Positions 23,553-31,818 of a DNA stretch of 64,000 nt are shown here, piece by piece. The stretch is from positions 248,001 to 312,000 of the forward strand of contig NZ_CP011040.1 in assembly GCF_000238255.3 (NCBI RefSeq), read 5' to 3'. A model generated the notes under the pieces. That model saw only the letters and a program-made list of their open reading frames with translations. It was not told the origin of the DNA and ran no database searches. Source of the DNA: Pseudoalteromonas spongiae UST010723-006 (lineage in GTDB: Bacteria > Pseudomonadota > Gammaproteobacteria > Enterobacterales > Alteromonadaceae). Every line of letters begins with the position of its first letter. The first letter of the stretch is position 1. The position numbers and the translations under genes were made by a program.

Positions 23553-24839
23553 ATGACAGATAAGTTAAAATTAATGATCGTCGATGATGAAATGGAAGTG
23601 CTTAATGCACTGAAAAGGCTATTCAGAAAAGACTTTGAGGTTGAGTCATTTAGTGATCCAGAAGCTGCAGCACAACAGTTATCTGAATCTACCTATAGCG
23701 TGATTATTTCTGATATGAAAATGCCTAAAATGAGTGGCGCTGAGCTGCTTTCTAAGGCGTTTGACGTTTGCCCCGATACCCCTCGCATCTTATTGACCGG
23801 TTATTCAGATATCGATTCTACAGCGATGGCGATAAACCAAGGCAAAATTAATAATTACGTGAGTAAGCCATGGAGCAACGACGAGCTCAAAAATGTGGTA
23901 TTACAAGCATCTGAGCAGTTTCAATTGAAGCAGTCAGTAATGCGTTTGGAAAATGAGTTGCAACTTAAAAACGAATTACTTCGCAAGCAAAACCAAGATC
24001 TTGAAAGCAAAGTGCAAGCGCGCACACAGTCACTATCAAAACTCAACGATAAGTTAAAATCAGCCAACAATCGTCAACGTAGCTTGTTTTATGATGTCAT
24101 TGAAATGATCAACTTGATCATTGAAGACACAACCGGAGGCGGCGAAGGGCACGTAAAACGAGTTGCTAGCCATTGTCGTACGCTCGCAGCAGCCATGGGA
24201 CTTGAGAAAAACCAAGTTACGCAAGTGTACCTTGCTGGGCTTATGCATGAGATTGGTAAGGTCTCGCTGTCAGATACGTTAGCAAAAAGTATTGAAAATG
24301 AATTATCTCGGGCAGAACTGGTAGAAAAACAAACCCATGCAGTAAAAGGTGCTGAAATATTACAAACGGTACCGCATTTAAAAGCGATTGGCACGGCGGT
24401 AAAGCATCAGTACGAGCGCTTTGATGGCAGCGGTGTGCCAGATCATTTAATTGGCACTAATATTCCAATTGCGTCGCGCATTCTAACCATAGTAAATGAG
24501 TTTGATAAGTTGGTACTTGGGCGAATTAGTGAACAAAAGCTTTCACAACAGCAAGCGATTGATTACTTGAAACAAGAAAGTAAGACGTACTTTGATCCCG
24601 AAATTGTTAATGCGTATATCAAACTATTGAGCAGTGATACATTACTCGAACAGCACAATATTGATCTATGCCTCGGTGTCAATATGTTGGAACCGGGCAT
24701 GCATTTGAGCCAAGACTTACTTAATAAACAAGGTGCAGTGGTATTAACACAAGGCACTGAAATTACCCCAACACTTATCGAGAAGTTAAAATCCTACGAA
24801 AAAGAATGGCGTTATATCTTTAACGTATTCGTTCACTGA
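23553..24839 (+). CDS. Response regulator with degenerate HD-GYP domain (HnoD-like)
   Basis: 428 residues: receiver (Asp54, VIISDMKMPKMSG; switch lysine in SKPW), a coiled-coil linker (about 125-175), then an HD-GYP domain. The catalytic motifs are changed. HD is H232-E233 (MHEIGK), the second metal motif HH reads Q286-Y287 in front of ERFDGSG, and GYP is GVP. Hydrolysis of c-di-GMP is therefore doubtful. In Shewanella a degenerate HD-GYP response regulator, HnoD, acts downstream of H-NOX/HnoK by modulating an EAL enzyme. The divergent position next to H-NOX and its kinase supports the same role. No REC-EAL partner is seen in the window. Confidence 0.85.
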   Translation: MTDKLKLMIVDDEMEVLNALKRLFRKDFEVESFSDPEAAAQQLSESTYSVIISDMKMPKMSGAELLSKAFDVCPDTPRILLTGYSDIDSTAMAINQGKINNYVSKPWSNDELKNVVLQASEQFQLKQSVMRLENELQLKNELLRKQNQDLESKVQARTQSLSKLNDKLKSANNRQRSLFYDVIEMINLIIEDTTGGGEGHVKRVASHCRTLAAAMGLEKNQVTQVYLAGLMHEIGKVSLSDTLAKSIENELSRAELVEKQTHAVKGAEILQTVPHLKAIGTAVKHQYERFDGSGVPDHLIGTNIPIASRILTIVNEFDKLVLGRISEQKLSQQQAIDYLKQESKTYFDPEIVNAYIKLLSSDTLLEQHNIDLCLGVNMLEPGMHLSQDLLNKQGAVVLTQGTEITPTLIEKLKSYEKEWRYIFNVFVH

Positions 24840-24861
24840 TCTTGTTGCGAAATATGTTGAT

Positions 24862-24889
24862 GATAAAGCGCTTAAAAGAGCGCTTTATC
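24862..24889 (+). terminator. Hairpin after the REC/HD-GYP gene
   Basis: A perfect 10-bp inverted repeat GATAAAGCGC / GCGCTTTATC with an 8-base loop, 22 bases after the stop. There is no strong T run, so it is a probable but imperfect terminator. The rest of 24840-25117 shows no gene. Confidence 0.55.
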
Positions 24890-25117
24890 GCAATTACTTG
24901 TTAGTTTACCTAATGTGATACATTTAAATTTCTTATGGTTAACAATTGAGTAACTTGGTGTGTCAAAATGTGACCAAAAACACACTTACTTACCTAAAAA
25001 GCCTATTTTGCAGCCCGTCTTGTTTCTTTGAGGGTTAAACTATTTCCCACTTTCTTGCGACTAATTTCTAACTATAGTCAAGCACGTTGTTTGCGAAAAA
25101 ATAAAATAGGGAACGCA

Positions 25118-28100
25118 ATGAACATTACAACTCGGGCTTTAAAAAATCCGGCGGGGGTGGCAATTTTTGTAACCCTGTGCTTGGTGTTAGGGGTAGTGAG
25201 CTTTACTAAACTGCCTATTCAACTCTTTCCAGATATTGAACGACCTCAAATTACTATTTTCACTAGCTGGCGACAGGCGTCACCAGCCGAAATGGAATCA
25301 GAAATCTTAGAACCTCAAGAAGACGTACTGCAGGGGCTACCAGGGCTCACCAGTTTACGCACCTTTGCAAATTCAGGGTCATCGTTTATTAATCTTACTT
25401 TTACGCTTGATACCGACATGGATAAAACCCTGATCGAAGTGATCAGCCGTATGAACCGTGTACCGCCATTACCACGCGATGTAAATCCACCGGTGATAAG
25501 TCTCGGTGGCTTTAATGGTGGGGCACCGGCACTGACCTATTTTTTCTTACAAGCATTGCCGGGCAATGAAAAACCGATCAGCGAATATGCAACATTTTTT
25601 GATGACACCATTCGCCCTCGGTTAGAGAGTATTCCCGGGGTTGCTCGCGTTCAATTGCAAACGGGTAACTCGCGTGAGCAATTACAAATCGAATTTGATG
25701 CTTACCGCGCAGCAGAACTTGGCATTAATTTAACACGGGTAAGCAATTTAATAGGTTCAGCAAATGATGCATCGGGTGGGTACGCTGATATTGGTCGCCG
25801 CCGTTATACGCTGCGCTTTGCTGGTCGTTTCGACCCTACTCAGCTCGGCAATTTGGTACTGGAATGGCGTGACGGCAAACCAATTAAACTTAGTGATATT
25901 GCCGAGATCAAAGTCACTCGCGATTCAGACAATGGTAGTGCGGTGCAAAATGGTAATCCGGCAATGTCGGTGCGCATAGACCGTGAAAGTGGCGCCAATG
26001 TGTTAGCAACGCTTGAGCGTGTTAAAGCTGAGGTCGACAAAATTCGCAGCCAAGTGCTTGAACCACAACAACTGACAATGCACCAATCGTTTGATGCCTC
26101 AGTATTTATTTATCGTGCAATTAACCTTGTCTCGAGCAACTTAGTACTTGGGATCCTGCTTGCTGTTGGTGTACTTTGGTGGTTCTTACGCCAGCGCCGC
26201 GCGACCTTAATTGTGGCAATGGCGATACCTATTTCAATTATGACCACCTTTATTGTGTTGAATATCACAGGCCGTTCGCTTAACGTGATTTCACTTGCTG
26301 GATTGGCATTTGCCACAGGCATGGTGCTTGATGCGGCAATTGTGGTGCTTGAAAATATTGTTAGGCTGAAAACCCAGGGCTTGCGTGCTGATAAAGCAGC
26401 TGCGAAAGGCACACAGTTGGTGTCGGGGGCGTTAATGGCCTCTACTGCCACGACCATTGCGATTTTTATTCCGGTGATATTTTTACGCGATGTGGCAGGG
26501 CAATTTTTTGCGGACTTAGCGCTGACCATCGCCATTGCAGTATTTATCTCCTTGCTGGTGGCTCTGACTATTTTACCTGTGGCTGCGAAAATGTGGCTAA
26601 ACCAAACAGTTGAAGAAGATAGATTAGAGGGCCTTTGGCAAACAATCACGCGCAAAATTACGGTGTTGACTAACTCAGGTAAAAAACGCCTTGCGGTGAT
26701 TTTCACCTTGATGGCGGCACCAGTTGCCTTGACTGTGTGGTTGTTACCCCCGCTTGACTACTTACCACCCGTAAAACGTGACGCAGTCGATGCATTTGTG
26801 CGTTTACCAACGGGCTCAAACCAAGAATTTGTTGAGCGCGAGTATATTAAGCCTTTGGTTGAGCGTTTACAGCCCTATATGGATGGCACGAAACAACCAG
26901 CGCTTAAAAATTACTATATTTTATCATTTCCTGGCAACGCAAACTTAGGCGTGCGCGCTAAAGATCAATCACAAGTGAAAGAACTTGAACGCGTAATGCG
27001 TGAAGAAATTTTGGTTGATTTACCAGATACCCGCGTGTTCTCGCAGCAAGGTAATTTATTTGGCGGCCTAGGCTCAGGCCGCAGCATTCAAATTCATTTA
27101 CAAAGCCGCGACACGCGCGCTATGGCTGATGTGGCCGATAAAACACGTGAAATCTTACAAGCACGTTTTGAAGACAGTAACATTAATATTAACCCCGGCA
27201 CCCAAGATGCAGAGCCAGAACTACGCTTATTGCCAAATGACCGCCGCATGATGGAAGTTGGCTTTAATCGCCGTGATTTAGCACAACTTACCCGAGCAAT
27301 GGGCACAGGCCTATATGTTGGCGAATATTTCGATGGTAATAAACGTCTTGATATGATTTTTAAAGCTGAAGGATGGCAAAACCCTGAAGAATTGTCGGCA
27401 ATGCCGATTACTACGCCAAGCGGCACTGTAGTGCAGTTAGGTGAGTTAGTTGATGTAACGCGAACGGTTGGTCCATCACGTATTCAGCGAATTGACCGTC
27501 GTAGAACTATTACAGTTAATGTGAACCCACCTGAGGGTATGTCGTTACAGCAAGCAATGGCTATCATTGAAACTGAGATTGAACCACAAATTCAGGCGCT
27601 TATGCCTGCCGATGGTTCGATTAATTATGGCGGCAGTGCCGACAGCTTAAAGCAATCGATTAAAACTATGGGGCAAAATTTTATTTTGGCGCTAGGGCTA
27701 CTTTTTATTCTGATGGCCGGTCTTTTTAAATCGTTAAAAGACAGCTTAATGGTAACGCTATCCATACCACTGGCAACCGTTGGCGGTGTTGTGGCATTGC
27801 AGTTAATGAACCTTGTTCAATTTCAGCCGCTCGATTTGTTAACCATGATTGGCTTTATTATTTTACTTGGATTGGTTGTAAATAATGCGATTTTATTAGT
27901 CGACCAAACTCGCCAAGGTGAGCGCGAAGGGTTAAGCCGCGAAATGGCTGTCGAACAGGCACTTAAACTGCGCTTACGCCCTATTTTTATGAGTACATTA
28001 ACCAGTATTTTTGGCATGTTGCCGCTACTTATTATGCCAGGTGAAGGCAGTATTATTTATCGCGGTCTTGCAGCGGTAATTGTTGGTGGCATGGTGTTTT

Positions 28101-28213
28101 CAACCTTATTTACTTTGGTACTGCTCCCGGCATTACTAAAACAATTTTCAACGCGTAAAAGTGTTCAACCAACCCCTGTTACTTCTACTCAAACGCAACT
28201 GGAAGGGAATTAG
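25118..28213 (+). CDS. RND efflux pump inner-membrane permease
   Basis: 1031 residues from the ATG at 25118 (AGGGAA 6 bases before). The protein has RND topology: a first helix (residues 12-30), a large periplasmic loop, a block of helices near 345-510, a second loop and a final helix block near 860-1015. In transmembrane helix 4 the usual DD pair reads L-D-A-A (GMVLDAAIVVLEN), keeping one aspartate. In helix 10 the usual lysine is replaced in GLVVNNAILLVDQ. The pump would export hydrophobic compounds using the proton gradient, together with the adaptor 2 bases downstream. The permease-before-adaptor order and absence of a TolC gene are less common. Substrate unknown. Confidence 0.9.
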   Translation: MNITTRALKNPAGVAIFVTLCLVLGVVSFTKLPIQLFPDIERPQITIFTSWRQASPAEMESEILEPQEDVLQGLPGLTSLRTFANSGSSFINLTFTLDTDMDKTLIEVISRMNRVPPLPRDVNPPVISLGGFNGGAPALTYFFLQALPGNEKPISEYATFFDDTIRPRLESIPGVARVQLQTGNSREQLQIEFDAYRAAELGINLTRVSNLIGSANDASGGYADIGRRRYTLRFAGRFDPTQLGNLVLEWRDGKPIKLSDIAEIKVTRDSDNGSAVQNGNPAMSVRIDRESGANVLATLERVKAEVDKIRSQVLEPQQLTMHQSFDASVFIYRAINLVSSNLVLGILLAVGVLWWFLRQRRATLIVAMAIPISIMTTFIVLNITGRSLNVISLAGLAFATGMVLDAAIVVLENIVRLKTQGLRADKAAAKGTQLVSGALMASTATTIAIFIPVIFLRDVAGQFFADLALTIAIAVFISLLVALTILPVAAKMWLNQTVEEDRLEGLWQTITRKITVLTNSGKKRLAVIFTLMAAPVALTVWLLPPLDYLPPVKRDAVDAFVRLPTGSNQEFVEREYIKPLVERLQPYMDGTKQPALKNYYILSFPGNANLGVRAKDQSQVKELERVMREEILVDLPDTRVFSQQGNLFGGLGSGRSIQIHLQSRDTRAMADVADKTREILQARFEDSNININPGTQDAEPELRLLPNDRRMMEVGFNRRDLAQLTRAMGTGLYVGEYFDGNKRLDMIFKAEGWQNPEELSAMPITTPSGTVVQLGELVDVTRTVGPSRIQRIDRRRTITVNVNPPEGMSLQQAMAIIETEIEPQIQALMPADGSINYGGSADSLKQSIKTMGQNFILALGLLFILMAGLFKSLKDSLMVTLSIPLATVGGVVALQLMNLVQFQPLDLLTMIGFIILLGLVVNNAILLVDQTRQGEREGLSREMAVEQALKLRLRPIFMSTLTSIFGMLPLLIMPGEGSIIYRGLAAVIVGGMVFSTLFTLVLLPALLKQFSTRKSVQPTPVTSTQTQLEGN

Positions 28214-28215
28214 TT

Positions 28216-29274
28216 ATGAGATACGTTATTTCGACAATTGTATGTGCTGTGCTGACATTACTTAGTTGTTTTGCAACAGCCAATGAACGCCCAGATCCTT
28301 TGGTTGCTCTAAGTGATGTAGAGCAAGCAGAAATCGCTGAACAAATGTGGGTGCCAGGTACTGTGGTGAGTCGTTTTGATTCGCGCTTAACCACTGAAGT
28401 TTCGGGCGTTGTAAAGCGCATTGCAGAAGTTGGTGAGCGCTTTAAAAAAGGCGACACGATTTTACTGCTGGACGATGCGTTTTTACAGCTAGAAAAACAG
28501 CAAGCCAGTGCCAGCATAAAAAGCTTTAGCACGCGTGTTAGCTTGCTTGAACGCCAACTTACGCGTATTGAAAAATTAGGAAAAAACGCATCGTTAGATG
28601 CCCTCGAAGCAAAAGAAGCGGAGTTAATGATGGCAATGCAAGAGCTTGAACAGGCAAAGATCAGTTTACAGCGCATTGTGTTGCAACTTGATAAAACAAA
28701 GTTAATCGCACCCTTTGATGGCACCATTGTTGAGCGCTACAAGCAAGTGGGAGAATTTAGCCAAACAAACTCACCCGCTGTACGGTTAGTGAGTTTAGAT
28801 AACTTGGAAGTACGTGCAAATGCACCGCTATCCCATACGCAATTTAATAAAGTGGGTGATAGTGTGTTAATTGCCAATAAAGATATGCGTTTTAGTTCAA
28901 CACTACGTGCTTTGGTACCTGTAGGGGACGAATTAAGCCGCACTATGGAAGTACGCGCGTCGTTAACTGAGCAATCTTTACCTATTGGCAGTGCGGTAAG
29001 AGTGAGCCTTGCAAGTAGCGCTAAGCATAATGCGTTAACGGTTCATCGCGATGCGTTAATTTTACGCCAAGACAAAGTATACGTGAATGTAGTAACCGAT
29101 GACTTAACCGTAAAACAAGTGACGGTAGTCCCCGGCAGCGGTTTCAATGACTTTATTGAAGTGAAAGGTGAACTTGCGCTAGGTGAAAAAGTGGCAATAC
29201 GCGGTAGTGAAATGCTAAAAGAAGGTGCAAAAGTACGTGTTAAACCATCTGAACATTTATTTGCAGTACGTTAG
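28216..29274 (+). CDS. RND efflux periplasmic adaptor (membrane fusion protein)
   Basis: 352 residues. A signal peptide (1-22, ending ATANE) is followed by the split lipoyl domain (RLTTEVSGVVKRIAEVGERFKKGDTILLLDD and IAPFDGTIVERYKQVGEF). A helical hairpin sits between these (about 95-160), then the beta-barrel and membrane-proximal domains. It connects the inner-membrane RND permease encoded directly upstream with an outer-membrane channel encoded elsewhere. The gap of 2 bases shows tight coupling. No lipobox is seen, so it is probably a soluble or N-terminally anchored adaptor. Confidence 0.88.
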   Translation: MRYVISTIVCAVLTLLSCFATANERPDPLVALSDVEQAEIAEQMWVPGTVVSRFDSRLTTEVSGVVKRIAEVGERFKKGDTILLLDDAFLQLEKQQASASIKSFSTRVSLLERQLTRIEKLGKNASLDALEAKEAELMMAMQELEQAKISLQRIVLQLDKTKLIAPFDGTIVERYKQVGEFSQTNSPAVRLVSLDNLEVRANAPLSHTQFNKVGDSVLIANKDMRFSSTLRALVPVGDELSRTMEVRASLTEQSLPIGSAVRVSLASSAKHNALTVHRDALILRQDKVYVNVVTDDLTVKQVTVVPGSGFNDFIEVKGELALGEKVAIRGSEMLKEGAKVRVKPSEHLFAVR

Positions 29275-29284
29275 AAGAATTAGT

Positions 29285-29506
29285 TTAGAAAAAGCGCGCG
29301 ACCAAGTTACTTGCATCGCCAAATTGGTCAATTGTTGCAAAGCTTTCGCCTTGGGTTAGTACCGCAAGTTTGCCTTGCGCTGTAGTACGTACAAACGCCA
29401 AATCATAGCCAAAGTTATAGAGATCATACATCGCGATCCGTTGTTCATCACTCAGTAAACTCATGTGCTCATTAAAGCTGGGTGTGTGATGTCTGCGTTC
29501 AAACAT
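29285..29506 (-). CDS. Small uncharacterised protein (73 aa)
   Basis: 73 residues from the ATG at 29506, which follows AGGAG at a good distance. It begins FERRHHTPSFNEHMSLLS and is otherwise mixed, with aromatic-rich MYDLYNFGYDLAFVRT. No signal peptide, membrane helix or known motif is seen. It is convergent with the efflux adaptor gene (10 bases between stops). The codon use looks like that of neighbouring genes and the ribosome site is strong, so it is probably real. Function unknown. Confidence 0.6.
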   Translation of the reverse strand: MFERRHHTPSFNEHMSLLSDEQRIAMYDLYNFGYDLAFVRTTAQGKLAVLTQGESFATIDQFGDASNLVARFF

Positions 29507-29642
29507 AACGAACTCCTGCAAAAATCCTGCATACTTTAACTATAGTTTGCCCTGTTGTTTGTGTAAAATTTGTACAGCTAAGGCGCGCCAAACGGTTGCT
29601 GTTTTGCACTTAATTGATTACAGTCTCGGCACTTTTTATCGC

Positions 29643-30581
29643 ATGACTAAATCCATGTTTTCATCTCTTTTTCCGTTAGTCATAGTGGCCTTGCTTGGTT
29701 ATGTTGCGCTTCGCAGCCATTATGTGTCTACCCAAACCATTGGTGATCTCAGTAAAATTACCTTTAGTTTGCTGTTTCCTTTATTTCTATTTATTAATAT
29801 CGCGCAAGCCGATTTATCGGGGATTGTTTCGTATTCAGTGTTTTTAACGTTTTATGCCGTTGTTATATCGACCTTTATAATAACGACTTTGCTTGCACCG
29901 CGACTTTTCAAGATGCAGTCTACTGGTAGCGCTGTATTTGCGCTAGGCAGTACGTATTCAAATACCATTATTGTTGGCTTGCCAGTGTTAATCAGTGTGT
30001 TGTCGCCGTCCGTTGCGGCGCTGGTGTTTTTAATCATCAGTTTTCATAGTGCTGTTTTATTTGGCGCGACCAGTATTTTTTCGAGTTTTGCGACGGGTAA
30101 TTCGTTTCAATTTAGGCGCTTTTGTGAGGGGTTGCTAAAAAATCCATTATTAGTCGGGATCTACAGTGGGTTAATGGTGAATATGCTGGGTGTTGATGTG
30201 CCTGGTTTTATCGCAAGTACCTTACATTTAATTACCCAAGGGGCGTTAGCGCTTGCGCTATTTATTTTGGGTGCCAATCTGTATCAATACCGCTTGGCTG
30301 GTAATTACCAACAAATTATCAGTGCCACAATTATTAAACTGATTTTATTACCTTTGGTGGTGTTGTTAGTAGCGCGCTTGGGTTTTCAGCTGAGTGATGA
30401 AATAACGTTAATTTTGGTTGTGCTAACAGCATGCCCAACTGGCGTAAATGCATATATCGTCGCTTGTCAGCAAAACAGTGGGCAAAGCTTAGTTGCAGGA
30501 ACCGTGGTACTCAGCACATTAATGAGTGTTGTAACTATTCCGCTATGGATTTATGTCTTGCAAACCCACTTGTTTAGTTAG
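29643..30581 (+). CDS. AEC-family (auxin efflux carrier-like) transporter
   Basis: 312 residues from the ATG at 29643, the typical AEC length, with about ten hydrophobic helices over the whole protein. Family features include LGYVALRS near the N-terminus, SNTIIVGLPV in the fourth helix and the late TACPTGVNAYIVA motif. AEC proteins move small organic anions or auxin-like compounds across the inner membrane; the substrate cannot be predicted. No clear ribosome site is seen; ATG at 29655 is an alternative, and the longer frame upstream starts poorly. No partner genes adjoin it. Confidence 0.85.
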   Translation: MTKSMFSSLFPLVIVALLGYVALRSHYVSTQTIGDLSKITFSLLFPLFLFINIAQADLSGIVSYSVFLTFYAVVISTFIITTLLAPRLFKMQSTGSAVFALGSTYSNTIIVGLPVLISVLSPSVAALVFLIISFHSAVLFGATSIFSSFATGNSFQFRRFCEGLLKNPLLVGIYSGLMVNMLGVDVPGFIASTLHLITQGALALALFILGANLYQYRLAGNYQQIISATIIKLILLPLVVLLVARLGFQLSDEITLILVVLTACPTGVNAYIVACQQNSGQSLVAGTVVLSTLMSVVTIPLWIYVLQTHLFS

Positions 30582-30935
30582 CTGCCAACTACACTCCCGC
30601 TTTTACATTTCTACTCATTTTATCTTTACTAAACCACGATTTGGCATGCGCCTTATCGTGCGTGGCTGCAATCTGCTGTTTGACAAATGCTCAGTTAATT
30701 GATTAGTGCTCTAACTAATGTTATATTAATTAGAATTCTAATTATTTTTGAAGTGGTTTGTTTTGTGTAGAACAATTAATCGTTCTAATAACTTGACTTT
30801 ATTGAATCAGCCCCGTCTATGAAACGATATTTATATTGCTATCAACTCTAAATATACAGTGCCTTTTAGATTAAATTTTAATAACGCACAGATTGAATAA
30901 TATTTTTATACGAATTAACAGCAAGGATATAAATC
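30582..30935. promoter_or_regulatory. Intergenic region with two palindromes upstream of the AblB-like gene
   Basis: No gene is visible in these 354 bases. A perfect 18-bp palindrome TAATTAGAATTCTAATTA lies at 30727-30744. A near-perfect one (TAGAAC...GTTCTA, two central mismatches) lies at 30768-30787. A looser TTAG-N8-CTAA repeat is just upstream. Such AT-rich palindromes resemble MarR-family operators and probably control the acetyltransferase gene. Confidence 0.45.
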
Positions 30936-31775
30936 ATGCAAGCGACGCAATTTGATAGTGAAACCACTCTAACAGGTAACACTATCCGTTTCGGAAAATT
31001 AAATGACCGTGTTTACATTACCGATGCAACAATTGAAGTGCCAAACACCTTTCACAATGAAGTAGAAAGCTTTGCTAAAGAAGGCGGTTACAGCAAGATA
31101 ATCGCCAAAGTAAAAGACGCACAAGTATTGCCATTTCTAAAACGCGGATACCAAATTGAGGCGACTGTGCCTGGTTATTTCGGTTTGCAAGACGCTATTT
31201 TTATTTCTCGATTTTTTGATGAAGAGCGCGCTTCGTGCGATCACATGGATTTAAGCGACGGTATTATCAACGAAGTACAAAATGTTGATTCGTGGGAGCC
31301 CGGTTCGTTTGCTCAGCCAGTGTTATTTCGTAAGTGTAATCAAAGCGATGTGCGAGCGTTATCTAAACTTTATCAACTCGCATTTTCAAGTTATGGCTCG
31401 CCAATCGGTGATGAAAACTACATTAAAAACAGTATTGATAGCGGCGTTGACTATTTTTGTGTTGAATACATGAATGCGATTGTTGCCTGTGTGCGTATTG
31501 AATATGAGAAAGATGCACCAAATGCCAGACTTTACGATACCGTTGTATTAAGCCAATTTCGCAATGAAGGTATTGCCTCAGCGCTTATTTTTGAAGCGAG
31601 CAAATACCTAAAAAATAACGATGTACAGTTTATTTATTCGGTTTGCCGCGCGTCGTCTTTTGCCATAAATAAGGTGTTTGCGCGATTAGGCTTTGAATAT
31701 GGCGGCAGACTAATCAATAATAACTTAGTCAATAACAAGTTGGTGTCAATGAATGTGTGGTCTCAAAAGCTTTGA
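30936..31775 (+). CDS. ablB: AblB-like beta-lysine N6-acetyltransferase (GNAT)
   Basis: 279 residues. The N-terminal half resembles AblB: YSKIIAKVKDAQVLPFLKRGYQIEATVPGYFG and then AIFISRFFDEER. The C-terminal half is a GNAT domain with LYDTVVLSQFRNEGIASALIFEA (acetyl-CoA loop near residue 210). AblB acetylates beta-lysine made by the lysine 2,3-aminomutase AblA to form the osmolyte N-epsilon-acetyl-beta-lysine. No ablA lies next to it here, so either the gene is elsewhere or the substrate differs. AAGGAT precedes the ATG. Palindromes upstream suggest regulated expression. Confidence 0.75.
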   Translation: MQATQFDSETTLTGNTIRFGKLNDRVYITDATIEVPNTFHNEVESFAKEGGYSKIIAKVKDAQVLPFLKRGYQIEATVPGYFGLQDAIFISRFFDEERASCDHMDLSDGIINEVQNVDSWEPGSFAQPVLFRKCNQSDVRALSKLYQLAFSSYGSPIGDENYIKNSIDSGVDYFCVEYMNAIVACVRIEYEKDAPNARLYDTVVLSQFRNEGIASALIFEASKYLKNNDVQFIYSVCRASSFAINKVFARLGFEYGGRLINNNLVNNKLVSMNVWSQKL

Positions 31776-31818
31776 TATCAGTTTAATTAAACGTAATTAA
31801 TCTGAGAGGAAGCAAGGA

